DNA of 64,000 nucleotides, taken from assembly GCF_900184995.1 (NCBI RefSeq), contig NZ_LT860099.1:2484332-2548331 (forward strand), read 5' to 3'. Position numbers and translations under genes: made by a program. The notes under the pieces were generated by a model, which was not told the origin of the DNA, made no database searches, and saw nothing but the letters and a program-made list of their open reading frames with translations. This DNA is from Konateibacter massiliensis. GTDB lineage: Bacteria; Bacillota; Clostridia; Lachnospirales; Lachnospiraceae. Shown here piece after piece: positions 25,880 through 33,982 of the stretch. How positions within the stretch are numbered: the stretch's first letter is position 1; each line of letters starts with the position of its first letter.

Positions 25880-28198
25880 CTATTTTCGCCTCCTTACTAA
25901 ACTGTCTGTCAAAATAAATCCTATTATAAATAGCATGATAATCATGGAACCTGCGATTGTAATCCCGACTAAAAGCAAGGTCAGCGCCTCATTCATCTGC
26001 AATCCGTTTTGCTGTACCAAAACAGTAACCGGACTGTCCGATTCTTTTGCTGCATTTTGCTCTTCGGTATTTTGCAGGGCCGTGCCAGTTCCTCCACTCA
26101 CGCTTGTTTTTGCTGCGCTGATAGACGAGGAGGTAGTTTTCTTTGAAAGTGTTCCTGTACTTTTTGTCGTCGGAAGCGTACTTTTTGTTACACTGCCTGT
26201 ATCGACAACTGCAAATTTACTAAAGCTGCTTGTCTCAAACACCGCATATTCATCTTCGATTGTTGTTGTCAGCTTACTTTTCGCCGAATCCTTTATGCGA
26301 TATACGCCGGTCAGACTTGTATCATAGCTGCTTGGCACGGGAATATATACCGTTACCATACCGCTTGGCTCTACAGCTGTACCCGCTGAACTGTACAGCG
26401 TGATATCGTAAGCCGCAAACTCTGTCGCTATCTCAGAAAGAAGGGCTGCTACTGTCGTGTATGTACTGCTGCCGGAGGAAATCTCCGTCACCTTCATTGT
26501 GACTCCTGAGATAAGTATATTAGCATCTGCCTTAATCCTGATCCCTGTCGTCTTATCCGTCAAATCCACTGCCGGGGAATTAAGCCCTTCCGTCGAAGTC
26601 TCCGTATTTTCTTCCACTACAGCATCATCCGCAACGGCAGTCAACGTATCCCAGCTTATTTTAAACCTTGCAGGAAGCGGGTCTGTTCCCATCACCGCCA
26701 CCTTGGGATCAATTTTTACATTTGTATATTCTCCCTTGGAGGGCAGTGTAAAGGAAAATGCGCTCGGCATCGCCACACCGTCTACCGTATTGTTACTTGC
26801 CGTTATCTGAGCATAGACATAGCTTCCGTCTGCCTGCTCAATCTGTACGCTTTGCAAACACGCTGTTATAGTTCCTACTGTCATTGGGTGAGTGGTAAAA
26901 TCAAGGGTATAGACGCCATCCTTTACTGTGAGCAATGCTGTGTGATTCATCGCTGCATTGCCCATGCTTGCCTGATTGGCGGTAGCGTGCCAGAGATCGA
27001 CGTAGACATTATACTTTCCGTTTGATAGATTATCTTTATCCAAAGGCGAAGTCGTACTTCCCCCGTTGCCGGAGTCAGTGTCGCCGCCTGAATTTTCATC
27101 TGTGTTTCCGTCCGTATCAGTGTCTGTATCTTCGCCCGTATTTTCCGATACATCGCTTGTTTCGTACTCACTCCACAGCGCTGCTTCTTCCTCTGTTATT
27201 GGACTGACCGCCGAATAATCCACCTTAATCCTGCAAAGCTGGTCGCCAAAGCCTAAGCTTCCCATAATCGGCACATAAACGTGCGCCCATGTGTATTCCG
27301 TATTGATTGTCACGGGAACCGAAACTACTTTGGGATAAAGTTTTCCCGCGCAGTTTACGTCTGCTGCATTTGCTGCATTATATTCATCCACGGTAGCATA
27401 AGTACTGATTACTGTACTTGCAACAAGCTTGTAAGAATCGGGGTACTTATACTCGTTATAGGTGATATCCTCAAGCAAATCGAACTGAATCAAATTTCCG
27501 GTCAGCCCATACATGGAAAAGCTCTTTAAATTCAAATAAAGACTTGCTTTTCCACTTTCCACTATGAGCTTACCGGTCTGATTCAATGCTCCGTTTCCCA
27601 TGCTTGCGGCATCATTTGTTGCATGCCACAGGCTGATAGGAACCGTATATACTCCATCTGCAAGTGTCGTCTCCGCTTTTGCAAGAGGCAAGCTTTCTCT
27701 GTCCTCATTTGACCAGCCGCCACAGAGCAGATACACCACAAAGCATCCAATAAAAAGAGAGGAAAAAATTTTTTTCCAAGCTCCTTTTAAAGATTTTTTG
27801 CTTGTTTTTTTCTTTTTCTCATCCTCTTCTTCCACCGTTTTCATTCTGACAAGGAAGAAGTAAAAATGTCCAATCCACACAACTACAATGACGATTCTCG
27901 CCCACAGCACAGGAGAAAAAATAAATCCAAAAGTAAACAGGACACTTATCATCCCCAGCACTTGGTATTTTGTGCGAAGCGGCATTGCCTTTGTACCTAC
28001 ATATGTCTCTAAATACCTTTTATATAATTGGGTTCCCTTAAACCATTTATGAAAGCGCTCAGAGCCTTTTGCAAAGAGAATTAGGGCTAAAAGCAAAAAG
28101 GGCGTTGTGGGAAGCAACGGCAATACAATCCCGATTGAGCCGATTCCGAGGCATAAAAATGCCAGTCCGACACATATTCCATTTAATATTTTTTTCAT
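25880..28198 (-). CDS. DUF454-NEAT fusion membrane protein
   Basis: A 772-residue protein with an unusual architecture. Residues 1-118 are a DUF454 (YbaN-like) membrane domain (GSIGIVLPLLPTTPFLLLAL, then KWFKGTQLYKRYLE). A basic cytoplasmic loop leads to another helix (141-161). Two NEAT domains follow outside: about 180-331 and 394-520, separated by an acidic Asp/Thr/Gly linker. A beta-sandwich (about 545-670) and Ser/Thr linker precede a final helix (737-763) and RRRK. The NEAT-1 heme-site Tyr is Tyr328 (VDYSAVS); in NEAT-2 the matching place is Trp516 (ISWDTLT). It sits second in the heme operon, between the secreted four-NEAT protein and Shp, so a relay role in the membrane is likely. The fusion is the part I consider novel. 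Confidence 0.88.
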   Translation of the reverse strand: MKKILNGICVGLAFLCLGIGSIGIVLPLLPTTPFLLLALILFAKGSERFHKWFKGTQLYKRYLETYVGTKAMPLRTKYQVLGMISVLFTFGFIFSPVLWARIVIVVVWIGHFYFFLVRMKTVEEEDEKKKKTSKKSLKGAWKKIFSSLFIGCFVVYLLCGGWSNEDRESLPLAKAETTLADGVYTVPISLWHATNDAASMGNGALNQTGKLIVESGKASLYLNLKSFSMYGLTGNLIQFDLLEDITYNEYKYPDSYKLVASTVISTYATVDEYNAANAADVNCAGKLYPKVVSVPVTINTEYTWAHVYVPIMGSLGFGDQLCRIKVDYSAVSPITEEEAALWSEYETSDVSENTGEDTDTDTDGNTDENSGGDTDSGNGGSTTSPLDKDNLSNGKYNVYVDLWHATANQASMGNAAMNHTALLTVKDGVYTLDFTTHPMTVGTITACLQSVQIEQADGSYVYAQITASNNTVDGVAMPSAFSFTLPSKGEYTNVKIDPKVAVMGTDPLPARFKISWDTLTAVADDAVVEENTETSTEGLNSPAVDLTDKTTGIRIKADANILISGVTMKVTEISSGSSTYTTVAALLSEIATEFAAYDITLYSSAGTAVEPSGMVTVYIPVPSSYDTSLTGVYRIKDSAKSKLTTTIEDEYAVFETSSFSKFAVVDTGSVTKSTLPTTKSTGTLSKKTTSSSISAAKTSVSGGTGTALQNTEEQNAAKESDSPVTVLVQQNGLQMNEALTLLLVGITIAGSMIIMLFIIGFILTDSLVRRRK

Positions 28199-28234
28199 AT
28201 ATCCTTTTCACCTTATACTTTAAAACAATACCAG

Positions 28235-28253
28235 GTGTGAGCAATGCCCACAC
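28235..28253. repeat. Copy of a 19-base hairpin also found at 12454
   Basis: GTGTGAGC-AAT-GCCCACAC lies between the two NEAT genes. Its reverse complement, GTGTGGGC-ATT-GCTCACAC, differs at only two positions from the hairpin at 12454-12472, so this is probably a dispersed intergenic element. No U run follows, so it is not an intrinsic terminator. Confidence 0.6.
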
Positions 28254-28280
28254 GCTGTTATTGTTTCAATGTCAATAAAT

Positions 28281-31200
28281 TTATTTCACTGTCACCTTAA
28301 AGGTCTTAGACACGCCGTTGCTGGTCACGGTAATTTTTGCCGTTCCTTTTGCGATACCCTTTACTACACCCTTGGAGGTTACGGTTGCAACATTTTCATT
28401 GCTTGACTTATATGTAATTGTTTCCTTTGGTGAAGCGGTCGCTTTGATGGAAACAGTCTTTCCTACTTTTACCGCTGCACTTGACGCCTTCAGAGTCAAT
28501 GTCTGTTTCTTTACTGTCACCTTATAGGTTTTAGACACACCGTTGCATTTTACGGTAATCGTTGCCGTTCCTGCCTTGATGCCCTTTACCACGCCGTCTG
28601 ACGTTACGGTTGCAACTTTTTTGTTGCTTGTTTTATATGTGATAGTTCCGTTTGGTGAAGCAGTTGCCTTAATTTCAATTGTTTTTCCTGCTGTCACGGT
28701 TCCGCTTGATTTTTTCAAGGTAAGTGTCTGCTTTTTCACAGTTACTTTGTAAGTCTTTGAAACACCGTTTGCTGTTACTGTAATTTTAGCAGTTCCCGTC
28801 TTGATACCTTTTACTACACCAGCCGATGTCACTGTCGCAACCTTTTTATTGCTCGTCGCATAAGTAATTTTTCCTGTCGGATCAGCTGTTGCTTCAATGG
28901 TAATTTTACTTCCGACTACTACAGTTCCACTTGCACTTTTCAGTGTAAGGGATGGAGCCTTTACCGTTACAAGGCAAGTCGCTTTTACTCCGTTTGCCGT
29001 CGCTGTAATTGTTGCTGTTCCTGTTGCTTTTGCAGTTACCAATCCTGTACTTGATACCGTTGCGATTGAAGTATTGCTTGAGCTCCAAGTTACTGTCTGA
29101 CTATCTCCGCTTACTGTTGCTGAAAGCTGTGTGGTTGCAGCTCCTATACTTGTATATAAAGTGGCTGCTGTTTGGTTTAAGCTGATGCTTGATGTTTTTA
29201 ATGCATTGATAGCATTTGTTAATGCTGTAATTTGTGCGCTTACCTGTGCTTCTGTCGCCTCTCCATTGTTATAAACAGCTAATGCTGCTGTAATTGCTGC
29301 TGTCAGGCCTGAATAACTGGAATCTGTGTATGTTCCTTTTGCAATTGCCTTCGCTTTTGTTATTATGCTGTTCAGTGAAGTTTTATCTGCCTGTTTTACA
29401 AGTCCGCTAATCAATGTATTAAGAGTAGATGCTTGGCTGTCTAAGCTAGTCTGTAATACAAATTCACTATTGTAGATTTCTTCCGCTGCACTGATTGCAC
29501 CGGATAGGTTAGACAAACTGCTAGCTGTGTAAACTCCCTGTGTCGCAACAAGCTCTTTTGCTTGCGTTATAACTGCCTCAAGATTAGTGCGGTTAACATT
29601 TGCTGTTTCAACACTGTCATAGTTAATTTTTAAATAAGCAGCATTATTATGACCGATATCTGTCTTTGTATAAACATATACCCCGGCTGAGCCTTTCATG
29701 GCATCCGGTATTTGGAAGCTGAACTTTTCTGGCACCTGTGTTGCTTCAAAGTCTCGATAAGAGTCTATCGTTGCATATGTTAATCCCTCGGTATCAGATG
29801 TGGACGTACTTGGAAATACCCCCAATTCAGTAAGATTACCCTCAAGTGCACCAAACTGCAAGCTCTTCCATTTAGTCTGAATTGTAGCTGTTCCATCCTC
29901 AGCTACCGTTAATAACCCAACTTTTTCTAAAGCCAGACTAGCCATTGACTGAGCAGTTAAGTTGCTTGCATTCATCAAATCAACGGATACAAAATACTTC
30001 CCAGGCATAAGCTTTACAGCATCCGGTCCAAAATTTAAGTTGATTGCACTCAAGCTGTCATAGTTGATTTTAAGTCTCGCTTCATTTGTCATAATTCCCA
30101 TTACGGTTCCTGTATTAACACTAAATTGAAGCCCTGTATATTCTGTATTTTTAGGCAAAACAAAGGACCATTGTGTCGGACGTCCTGTTGTTTCATCTGT
30201 TTTTGTTACGGTTGCATCGGTATAGCCGCTGGCAGCCATATACTTTATATTGCTTACATATGCTGTCCCTACCTTAAGATTCATATATACCGTTACATTT
30301 TCCTGCGCATCAACATCCATATATGTGCCTAATAAGTAGCTGTTTGCACTGGATGCTGCATTGTTAGTCGCGTGCCAGAACTTAGCATCGGCTGAATAGT
30401 ATCCTTCTGATACATGATAAGCCTGAATTAAGCTGTCATATTCAATTTTAAGTCTGACATTATGTGTCATTCTTCCGTAGCTCGTTCCAGTATCATACCC
30501 TACCTGAATAGTTGTATACTCAGAAGTTTGTGGCAGAACGAAGGACCACTGTGTCGGATTTCCATCTGCATCTGTTTTTGTTATGGTTGCATCTGTGTAA
30601 CCACCCTCTGTTGGATAATTTACATCGTCTACCCATATTTTTCCTAATGGAATAAAATTAAGATATACTGTAGCAACTCCATTTGCATCAACATCTAAAT
30701 ATGCTCCTGTCAACGCTTTGTCCGCACTAGACACTGCCGCATTTGTTGCATGCCAGAACTCAGCATCAACGGCATAATATCCTTCTGCTACAACAATTTC
30801 AAGTGCCGCAATTGCATCTGATAATGCTGTCACCTGTGCATCTATTTCTTCCTGCGTAGCATCTTCATTTGCATATACTACTGCAGCAGCTGCGATTGCA
30901 TCTTGTAACTGGCTGAAACTATCATCTGAATATGTATAATAATTATAATCTTTTACAATTGCCTGAGCATTTGTAATGGATTCATTTAAACTATCTTTGT
31001 CAATACTCGTTTCAGAATCATCGGTGCTATCGTCTTCTGTACTGCCATCTTCTGTACTGCCGTCTTCTGTACTGCCGTCTTCTACACCGCCGTCTTCTGT
31101 GTCATCTTCTGTTGTGCCTTCTTTTACGGCATTTGCATAGTCAACAGAGAGGAATACAGGATTGTTCATTCCGCTCAAGTCAGTCTCTGTCCATGCATAA

Positions 31201-31736
31201 AAACCATTTTGGTCTTTCATTTGTTCCGGAATTGTAACCGTTATTTTCTCCGGCACTTCACTTCCGTTGTATTCTCGATATGTATCTACCGTTCCGTATA
31301 CCATATTGTCGTTGTCGTTGTAATCAGTAGATGGATATACCCCCAGCGCTGTAAGATTTGCTTGTAAACCCAAATAGCTGAGCGTCTTCCACTTTGTCTG
31401 CAAGGTTGCTGTTCCGTCTGCTAAAATAGTGAGAATTCCCGTTTCTTCTATACAGCCCGCCGCCATTGATGCCTTGCTTGGATTTGCCGCCTGCATAAGT
31501 GTAACAGGAACAGTATATGTTCCCTCCTCAAACTGCAGCCCCTCGCTTCCATATGTTGCCGTTGCATCGTTAGATACAGATGGTTGTTCTAAGGTAACCG
31601 CTTCCGTACTTTCCTCCTCAACATTCACGCTGCTCGCAAATGCTATCTGAGAAGGTGCACTTGTCGCCGCTATAGCCGCAGCCAGGGCGCAGGTTGCCAC
31701 CCTCTTTATCATAATGCCTGATAATTTCTTTTTCAT
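28281..31736 (-). CDS. Secreted four-NEAT, FIVAR and BIG2 heme-acquisition protein
   Basis: An 1151-residue secreted protein, first gene of the heme operon. Signal peptide 1-35. NEAT domains lie at about 70-203, 318-437, 443-562 and 575-709, each with the 3-10 helix region (e.g. FWHATNNAASSANS, LMNASNLTAQSMAS). An acidic Glu/Asp/Ser/Thr repeat linker (205-243) and FIVAR helical modules (about 245-315, 715-780, 785-848) intervene. Four BIG2 Ig-like domains close the protein (about 850-1151). Each NEAT keeps one Tyr (Tyr200, 433, 559, 706) where heme is coordinated, but none has the usual second Tyr four residues later. No LPXTG motif or C-terminal helix is present, so it may be shed or held by other wall contacts. 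It likely captures heme from host proteins. Confidence 0.92.
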   Translation of the reverse strand: MKKKLSGIMIKRVATCALAAAIAATSAPSQIAFASSVNVEEESTEAVTLEQPSVSNDATATYGSEGLQFEEGTYTVPVTLMQAANPSKASMAAGCIEETGILTILADGTATLQTKWKTLSYLGLQANLTALGVYPSTDYNDNDNMVYGTVDTYREYNGSEVPEKITVTIPEQMKDQNGFYAWTETDLSGMNNPVFLSVDYANAVKEGTTEDDTEDGGVEDGSTEDGSTEDGSTEDDSTDDSETSIDKDSLNESITNAQAIVKDYNYYTYSDDSFSQLQDAIAAAAVVYANEDATQEEIDAQVTALSDAIAALEIVVAEGYYAVDAEFWHATNAAVSSADKALTGAYLDVDANGVATVYLNFIPLGKIWVDDVNYPTEGGYTDATITKTDADGNPTQWSFVLPQTSEYTTIQVGYDTGTSYGRMTHNVRLKIEYDSLIQAYHVSEGYYSADAKFWHATNNAASSANSYLLGTYMDVDAQENVTVYMNLKVGTAYVSNIKYMAASGYTDATVTKTDETTGRPTQWSFVLPKNTEYTGLQFSVNTGTVMGIMTNEARLKINYDSLSAINLNFGPDAVKLMPGKYFVSVDLMNASNLTAQSMASLALEKVGLLTVAEDGTATIQTKWKSLQFGALEGNLTELGVFPSTSTSDTEGLTYATIDSYRDFEATQVPEKFSFQIPDAMKGSAGVYVYTKTDIGHNNAAYLKINYDSVETANVNRTNLEAVITQAKELVATQGVYTASSLSNLSGAISAAEEIYNSEFVLQTSLDSQASTLNTLISGLVKQADKTSLNSIITKAKAIAKGTYTDSSYSGLTAAITAALAVYNNGEATEAQVSAQITALTNAINALKTSSISLNQTAATLYTSIGAATTQLSATVSGDSQTVTWSSSNTSIATVSSTGLVTAKATGTATITATANGVKATCLVTVKAPSLTLKSASGTVVVGSKITIEATADPTGKITYATSNKKVATVTSAGVVKGIKTGTAKITVTANGVSKTYKVTVKKQTLTLKKSSGTVTAGKTIEIKATASPNGTITYKTSNKKVATVTSDGVVKGIKAGTATITVKCNGVSKTYKVTVKKQTLTLKASSAAVKVGKTVSIKATASPKETITYKSSNENVATVTSKGVVKGIAKGTAKITVTSNGVSKTFKVTVK
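28291..28965 (-). repeat. Three tandem 225-bp BIG2 coding repeats
   Basis: The sequence GTCACCTTA or a close variant recurs at 28291, 28516 and 28741, exactly 225 bases apart, giving three 75-residue Ig-like units of the pattern ITYxxSNxxVATVTSxGVVKG. A fourth, more diverged unit lies upstream (to about 29190). Confidence 0.88.
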
Positions 31737-31775
31737 TTATTGTTCTCCTTTCCTCCGAACCCTCTTCTACTTTTT

Positions 31776-31791
31776 GTTAGTTTTGACTAAC
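31776..31791. promoter_or_regulatory. GTTAG-N6-CTAAC operator candidate of the heme operon
   Basis: GTTAGTTTTGACTAAC is a 16-base inverted repeat 40 bases before the four-NEAT gene. The same half-sites with the same 6-base spacing occur at 49309-49324 in front of the siderophore importer. TTAG/CTAA half-sites are typical of DtxR-family iron repressors, though classical DtxR boxes have a shorter centre. Iron control is inferred from the two regulated loci. Confidence 0.65.
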
Positions 31792-31801
31792 CTTATGTTT
31801 T

Positions 31802-31829
31802 AAAAAAACGACAGACCTAGGACTCTGTC
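31802..31829 (-). promoter_or_regulatory. Terminator-like hairpin in heme operon leader
   Basis: On the minus strand GACAGA and TCTGTC form a 6-bp stem around GTCCTAGG, followed by G and seven U. It lies between the promoter at 31871-31898 and the operator at 31776. Premature termination or attenuation is possible; alternatively it ends read-through from the regulator gene and another promoter lies downstream. Confidence 0.5.
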
Positions 31830-31870
31830 ATATTTATCATTTGTCCGCATTGATTGCGAAAAACATGTTC

Positions 31871-31898
31871 ATTTTATCAAATATATTTTTCTTGTCAA
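31871..31898 (-). promoter_or_regulatory. Sigma-A type promoter of the heme operon
   Basis: On the minus strand TTGACA (31898-31893) is followed after 16 bases by TAAAAT (31876-31871). No other good promoter was seen before the four-NEAT gene. Confidence 0.65.
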
Positions 31899-32034
31899 CT
31901 CGCGTTGTTGCACAGATGCGACGATTTTTTTGTCTTTTTTTTCACATATCTTCTTTAGTCATCGGAAATTCAAACTTTATAAAATTTTTATACTTTTTCT
32001 GTTTTTCTTATCGAAATTATTTATCAATTATCAT

Positions 32035-32868
32035 TTAGCAGTAAATCATCAAAACCGCCTTGCTTTCCGGCATATTTAAAGCTCCAACCGAGGCTGACAT
32101 AATCAATTCGGCTTTTCCTTGCAAAATATTGTCTTCCTTTACATACAAAAAATGAAACGCTTCAAGTGGGATATAAGCACAATTATCCTCAATTTTCACC
32201 TCGTATATTGCTCCATTTTTCTCGTATTTCATTCCTGCCAGCCTTCCGCGCAGAAACTTGCTGGCAAATCTTGATTGACGCTCTATCATACGCAGCTTCA
32301 GGCACAGGTAGTTTCCTTCTGTGGAAATCACCAGCATTCCCGGATGGCGAAAGCCCTCGTTTGCCATCGAAACCTGCCCATGCTTGTTTTTATCCGTCTT
32401 AAGAAAAAGAAAGGATGCCGTGTAATTTCCCACCCTCAGGTATTCATTTGCCATATCTCCCGAAAAAGATTTCTTTTTTTCCTTTTGAAGCTTCTTCTTT
32501 TTTCCGTCATAAAAGCTATCCATGCTCTTTGCAATAATTTCTGTCGCCTCACTGTCACAATTGCATAGAATGGACAGGGCGTTTTCTCTTGCATTTTCAT
32601 AGGACATTCCCTTATTTACCAGCGTATGAAGAATACTTTCCTTTTTCTCTATATACAGCTCTATGTAGGTTAAGCCGCTTTGTGTAAATCGGAAGTTTTC
32701 GTCTAAAAGTCCTTCCTTCACATAATCCGCTAACGCTCTGCACACCGTGGAGCGGTTGACTCCAAATTCCTTTGCAACCTTTGTTGCAGAAGGACGCCCT
32801 TCTTCTATTTCTGCGAGAGCAATCATATATTTCAGCCCATCTGCATTTATTTTTTTCCCGGTTTCCAT
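32035..32868 (-). CDS. DtxR/MntR-like regulator with altered metal site and extra C-terminal domain
   Basis: A 277-residue DNA-binding protein. Residues 10-70 are a winged helix-turn-helix of the DtxR kind (ALAEIEEGRPSATKVAKEFG, VNRSTVCRALADYVKEGLL, then LTYIELYIEK). Residues 72-118 look like the DtxR dimerisation domain (ILHTLVNKGMSYENARENAL), but where DtxR proteins have Cys/Glu-His ligands there is CNC (Cys102, Cys104). A Lys-rich stretch then leads to a C-terminal domain of about 140 residues that I do not recognise. Located immediately upstream of the heme operon on the same strand, it is the best candidate reader of the GTTAG-N6-CTAAC sites. Family membership is inferred by eye and less certain than for other genes. 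Confidence 0.65.
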   Translation of the reverse strand: METGKKINADGLKYMIALAEIEEGRPSATKVAKEFGVNRSTVCRALADYVKEGLLDENFRFTQSGLTYIELYIEKKESILHTLVNKGMSYENARENALSILCNCDSEATEIIAKSMDSFYDGKKKKLQKEKKKSFSGDMANEYLRVGNYTASFLFLKTDKNKHGQVSMANEGFRHPGMLVISTEGNYLCLKLRMIERQSRFASKFLRGRLAGMKYEKNGAIYEVKIEDNCAYIPLEAFHFLYVKEDNILQGKAELIMSASVGALNMPESKAVLMIYC

Positions 32869-33060
32869 AACCGTTTTACACCTCCAAACCGCAATTTTAC
32901 CAGTCTTTTGATACTTATCTGCAAATATATCATAAAGTCGTGACTTTCACATGAGAAAATTTCTCATTTGTATTTCCTGTCATACCAAAAGCCTTATTCA
33001 TGCATGAACCGATGCTAAAGTGGCATACATTATAGAGATAATGACATATCAGGTGAATCT

Positions 33061-33882
33061 ATGGGATACTATATCATGATAGAAAGCGGTATCAATTATT
33101 ATGTGGAGGACTTAAACCCAAACGGTGATAAAACAATTCTCTTCTTGCACGGATGGCCGGCAAATCATAAGCTTTTTGAGTATCAGTTTGACTATCTGCC
33201 ACAGCTTGGCTACCGCTGCATTGGTATTGATATACGCGGTTTTGGCAACTCGGACAAACCGTTTGACGGGTATGACTACAATACACTTTCCGATGATGTG
33301 AGAAGTATCGTCGATATACTCGCATTAAACAACTTTACACTGCTTGGACATTCCACGGGCGGTGCCATTGCTTGCCGCTATATGAACAGACACAATGGAT
33401 TTGGCGTCTCTAAGCTTGTTCTTTGTGCTGCGGCTGCTCCAAGCCTTATCAAGCGTGCCGATTTTCCCTATGGCTTAGAACGTGAGACCGTAGATACGAT
33501 TATTGAAAATACCTATCAAGACCGCCCTCAAATGCTCGTTAATTTTGGCAATATGTTTTTCTTCCAGCACAATACAAGCGCCTTTATGGACTGGTTTTTC
33601 CAGCTGGGACTCCAGGCGGCGGGTTGGGCGACTGCGGCAATCGCAAATACATGGCTGAAAGAGGTTTTGTTTGAGGACTTAGAAGCAATCAAGGTTCCGA
33701 CTTTAATTATCCATGGCATCCATGACGAGATTGTACCGTTTACCTTGGGTGAAGTACAAAGTGAGATAATTGAAAATTCTATTTTGATGCCGTTTGAGTT
33801 CAGCGGACATGGCACCTTTTATGACCAGAAGGATTTGTTTAATGAGGTTTTAGTGAACTTTATTGAGAGCCGGACAGAGTAG
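33061..33882 (+). CDS. Alpha/beta hydrolase
   Basis: A 273-residue cytoplasmic alpha/beta hydrolase. The oxyanion motif is FLHGWPANH near residue 29, the nucleophile elbow GHSTGG near 97, the acid Asp in IHGIHDEIVP near 220, and the catalytic His in SGHGTFYDQ near 248. The fold and length fit esterases, haloperoxidase-like and dehalogenase-like enzymes; the substrate cannot be told. AGGTGA precedes the ATG at short distance; a second in-frame ATG five codons later is possible. It is a single gene, divergent from the DtxR-like regulator and ending at a bidirectional terminator. Confidence 0.9.
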   Translation: MGYYIMIESGINYYVEDLNPNGDKTILFLHGWPANHKLFEYQFDYLPQLGYRCIGIDIRGFGNSDKPFDGYDYNTLSDDVRSIVDILALNNFTLLGHSTGGAIACRYMNRHNGFGVSKLVLCAAAAPSLIKRADFPYGLERETVDTIIENTYQDRPQMLVNFGNMFFFQHNTSAFMDWFFQLGLQAAGWATAAIANTWLKEVLFEDLEAIKVPTLIIHGIHDEIVPFTLGEVQSEIIENSILMPFEFSGHGTFYDQKDLFNEVLVNFIESRTE

Positions 33883-33932
33883 TGTTATTTTATATTGATA
33901 AGAAAGTTCTCCAAACTTCCTATGATATTAAG

Positions 33933-33973
33933 AAAAAGTGCCAACAGAGCAAATAACTCTGTGAGCACTTTTT
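33933..33973. terminator. Bidirectional intrinsic terminator
   Basis: AAAAAGTGC and GCACTTTTT form outer arms, with ACAGAG/CTCTGT pairing inside. It separates the hydrolase gene from the convergent flavoenzyme gene. Confidence 0.88.
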
Positions 33974-33982
33974 GCATTTATT

